A program made the position numbers and the translations under genes. A stretch of 7,291 nt of DNA from Acidobacteriota bacterium (GTDB lineage: Bacteria; Acidobacteriota; Terriglobia; Bryobacterales; JACQDG01), in contig JACQDG010000109.1 of the NCBI GenBank assembly GCA_016201185.1, forward strand, positions 1 through 7,291, given 5' to 3'. The number at the start of each line of letters is the position of its first letter. The first letter of the stretch is position 1. This document shows positions 5,917-7,291 of this stretch, one piece after another. Below the pieces are notes generated by a model. The model had not been told where the DNA came from. It saw nothing but the letters and a program-made list of their open reading frames with translations, and ran no database searches.

Positions 5917-6780
5917 ATGGCAGCAATAACGTCAGCAAACGTCGCGCAAGCGATAGTCAAACTGGTGGCGGCAGAGGCGTTGCCGGCGCTGGTGGGGAAC
6001 CTCATCATGGGGAACCTGGTGAACCGAAACTACGAACCAGTCTTGGGGCAGGCGGGCGACACGGTGAACGTACCGATTGCGCCGACGCTGGTGGCGAACA
6101 ACATCGCGGAGGGAGGCACGGTGACTACGCAGAACCCGAGCCTGGGGAACGCGCAGATCGTGCTGAACACGCACGTGGAGGCCACGTTCCTGATCCCGGA
6201 CGTGACCAAGTCCCTGGCGGTGCCGGATCTGCTGCTGACCTACATGCAGCCGGCGGTGGTGGCGATCGGGGAGAAGATCGAGCGTACGCCGGGGACGCCG
6301 CTGACCGAGGCGGTGATCGACGCAGCGGAGACGGCGCTGTTCACGGCGAAAGTGCCGTCGAGCCAGCAGAAGTACCTAGTGGTGAGCGCTGAGGCGTACT
6401 CGGCGCTGCGGCAGATCGCGCGGTTCAGCGAGTGGAACACGGCCGGGGAGGCGGGGGTGAATGCGCTGATCCAGGGCACGGTGGGGAAGGTCAAGGACTT
6501 CTACATCTTCCGGTCGCAGTACGTGGCGCAGACGGGGTCGAACCCGGTGACCACGCACAACCTGGGGTTCGCGCGGGACGCCATCGGGCTGGTGATCCGG
6601 CGGCTGCCGCAACCGCTGCCGGGGACGGGGGCCATCGCCGAATACGCGGAGCTGGGGAACTTCGGCATGCGGGTGGTGATGAGCTACCAGCCGAGCACGC
6701 TGGCGCAGCAGTTCACGGTGGACGTGCTGTACGGGACGGCCGCTCTGCGAAACAACTTCGGCGTGCAGATGAACTCGTAA
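5917..6780 (+). CDS. Major capsid protein, P22 gp5-like
   Basis: A 287-residue protein that I recognise as a P22-coat-like (HK97-fold) capsid protein. It has the N-terminal GDTVNVPIAPTLVANN (about 48-63), EATFLIPDVTKSLA (about 89-102), QPAVVAIGEKIE (111-122), VIDAAETALFTAKVPSSQ (about 133-150), GKVKDFYIFRSQYV (about 190-203), RRLPQPLPGTGAIAEYAELG (about 228-247) and QQFTVDVLYG (about 266-275). The protein polymerises on the scaffold into the icosahedral shell. The start at 5917 has a strong ribosome binding site, while an in-frame TTG at 5884 has none. Relatives as I remember them have about 20 more residues between GEKIE and PLTEA (around residues 122-129), so an in-frame deletion is possible. 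Otherwise the gene looks intact. Confidence 0.93.
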   Translation: MAAITSANVAQAIVKLVAAEALPALVGNLIMGNLVNRNYEPVLGQAGDTVNVPIAPTLVANNIAEGGTVTTQNPSLGNAQIVLNTHVEATFLIPDVTKSLAVPDLLLTYMQPAVVAIGEKIERTPGTPLTEAVIDAAETALFTAKVPSSQQKYLVVSAEAYSALRQIARFSEWNTAGEAGVNALIQGTVGKVKDFYIFRSQYVAQTGSNPVTTHNLGFARDAIGLVIRRLPQPLPGTGAIAEYAELGNFGMRVVMSYQPSTLAQQFTVDVLYGTAALRNNFGVQMNS

Positions 6781-6796
6781 GCAAAGGGCAGCCAGG

Positions 6797-6873
6797 CGTC
6801 AGCCATCCGCTTGCAGCGACGGCAGTCGAAGGGGGCGGCCCGCTGCGGGCAGATGGCTGACGGGCGACTGCCG
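6797..6873 (+). ncRNA. Candidate structured RNA with pseudoknot topology in the capsid downstream gap
   Basis: Two perfect inverted repeats interleave. Arm A is CGTCAGCCATC (6797-6807) and its partner A' is GATGGCTGACG (6852-6862), 11 bp. Arm B is CGGCAGTCG (6820-6828) and its partner B' is CGACTGCCG (6865-6873), 9 bp. The order A-B-A'-B' allows both stems at once only as a pseudoknot. Between A and B lies a small hairpin (6808-6811 with 6815-6818, loop TGC). Between B and A' lies a second one (6838-6842 with 6846-6850, loop CTG). A' and B' are separated by two G. A palindrome GCCGATCGGC (6870-6879) overlaps B' and reaches toward the ribosome binding region of the next gene. No T-run follows, so it is not an ordinary terminator. 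The element could be a cis-regulator of the downstream gene, a 3' stabiliser of the capsid message or a processed small RNA. Confidence 0.55.
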
Positions 6874-6889
6874 ATCGGCGGACATCCTT

Positions 6890-7291
6890 ATGGACTTGAG
6901 AAGCTACTACCGCAAGCTGCGGGAGACCGAGAAGAAAATCAGCGAAGAGTTCGTGGTGGTGAAGAGCCTGGTTACCCCGGAGGGAGGGATCGCCGGCCGG
7001 CTGACCGAGGTGAGGCGGGAACTGGCGGCGAAAATGCTGGTGGACGGTCTGGGAGAACTGGCAGGGAAGGAAGAGGCCGAGGCGTTCCGGAAGAAAGCGG
7101 CGGAAGAGCAGAAGGAAGAGGAGCAGAAACGCGCGTCGACCAAGATCCAGTTCACCGTGCTGACAGAGGCGGAACTGCGGGCGCTGTTTATCGTTTCTGG
7201 CGTCAGGCTGGAGCGGCTGGAAGGCGGCAACGGCGCCGCCGCGCTGCTGACCGCGCAGGTTACCAAAGCGGAGGGCGCCAAGTGCCCGCGC
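6890..7291 (+). CDS. Small phage structural-module protein of unknown function (3' end cut by window edge)
   Basis: The plus-strand frame runs from the ATG at 6890 to the end of the window (134 codons, no stop seen). The protein starts MDLRSYYRKLRETEKKI, continues with a mixed stretch containing FVVVKSLVTPEGGIAGR (about 21-37), then a strongly charged Lys/Glu helix (about 60-82), and becomes less charged with KIQFTVLTEAELRALF (about 85-100). Third positions are G/C-rich like its neighbours, supporting real coding. A short gene right after the capsid gene is often a head-completion or decoration protein, but I recognise no domain, so no function is assigned. The ribosome binding site is weak (GGCGGA about eight bases upstream) and partly inside the palindrome that ends the structured element upstream, so translation could depend on RNA folding. 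Confidence 0.8.
   Translation, partial: MDLRSYYRKLRETEKKISEEFVVVKSLVTPEGGIAGRLTEVRRELAAKMLVDGLGELAGKEEAEAFRKKAAEEQKEEEQKRASTKIQFTVLTEAELRALFIVSGVRLERLEGGNGAAALLTAQVTKAEGAKCPR

Noticed and set aside
6797..6873. HDV-like, hammerhead or pistol self-cleaving ribozyme for the structured element
   Set aside because: The A-B-hairpin-A'-B' order recalls the HDV P1-P2-P3 layout, but only two bases separate A' from B', leaving no room for P4 and the active cytosine. Hammerhead core sequences are absent, and I could not fit the pistol layout.
6797..6873. Intrinsic terminator after the capsid gene
   Set aside because: There is no T-run after either stem, and the stems interleave, which a simple terminator hairpin does not do.
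2299..7291. Gene transfer agent instead of phage
   Set aside because: Classical GTA clusters carry an HK97-type capsid with a maturation protease. Here a P22-like coat with a separate scaffold-like gene and no protease in view points to an ordinary tailed phage.

Overview
The window is GC-rich bacterial DNA that joins two unrelated blocks. The left third (1-2084, minus strand) looks like a chromosomal metabolic operon. The rest (from about 2299, plus strand) is the packaging and head-assembly module of a tailed phage or prophage. High GC, strong G/C at third codon positions in both blocks and short gene spacing fit a GC-rich soil- or sediment-type bacterium, possibly Acidobacteriota. No marker gene fixes the taxon, so that is only a guess.

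Left block, in transcription order (right to left): a half-size TSUP (TauE/SafE-type) membrane protein, a DUF1537 four-carbon acid-sugar kinase, and a PdxA-family 4-phospho-hydroxyacid dehydrogenase that runs off the left edge. Each junction is an ATGA stop/start overlap, so the three are probably one translationally coupled operon. The DUF1537 kinase plus PdxA pair is the known arrangement for D-threonate or related acid-sugar catabolism: phosphorylation at C4, then oxidation and decarboxylation to dihydroxyacetone phosphate. The TSUP protein could be the carrier. All three proteins are shorter than their typical relatives but keep the family motifs.

Junction (2085-2298): no convincing gene. 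It holds an AT-rich promoter-like patch, a perfect dyad and a very strong intrinsic terminator whose U-tract touches the next start codon.

Right block, all plus strand: a small charged protein in the small-terminase position, terminase large subunit, portal, a coiled-coil scaffold-like protein, a P22-gp5-like major capsid protein, and a small virion-associated protein cut by the right edge. A second perfect intrinsic terminator sits between portal and scaffold. The capsid gene has the best ribosome binding site. The gap after the capsid gene holds two interleaved perfect inverted repeats (order A-B-A'-B') with two local hairpins between the arms. This pseudoknot-like layout looks like a structured RNA and is the most interesting item here.

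Together the right block would build a scaffolded procapsid and fill it with DNA through the portal. The terminator-like elements suggest that late transcription is controlled by termination and antitermination.
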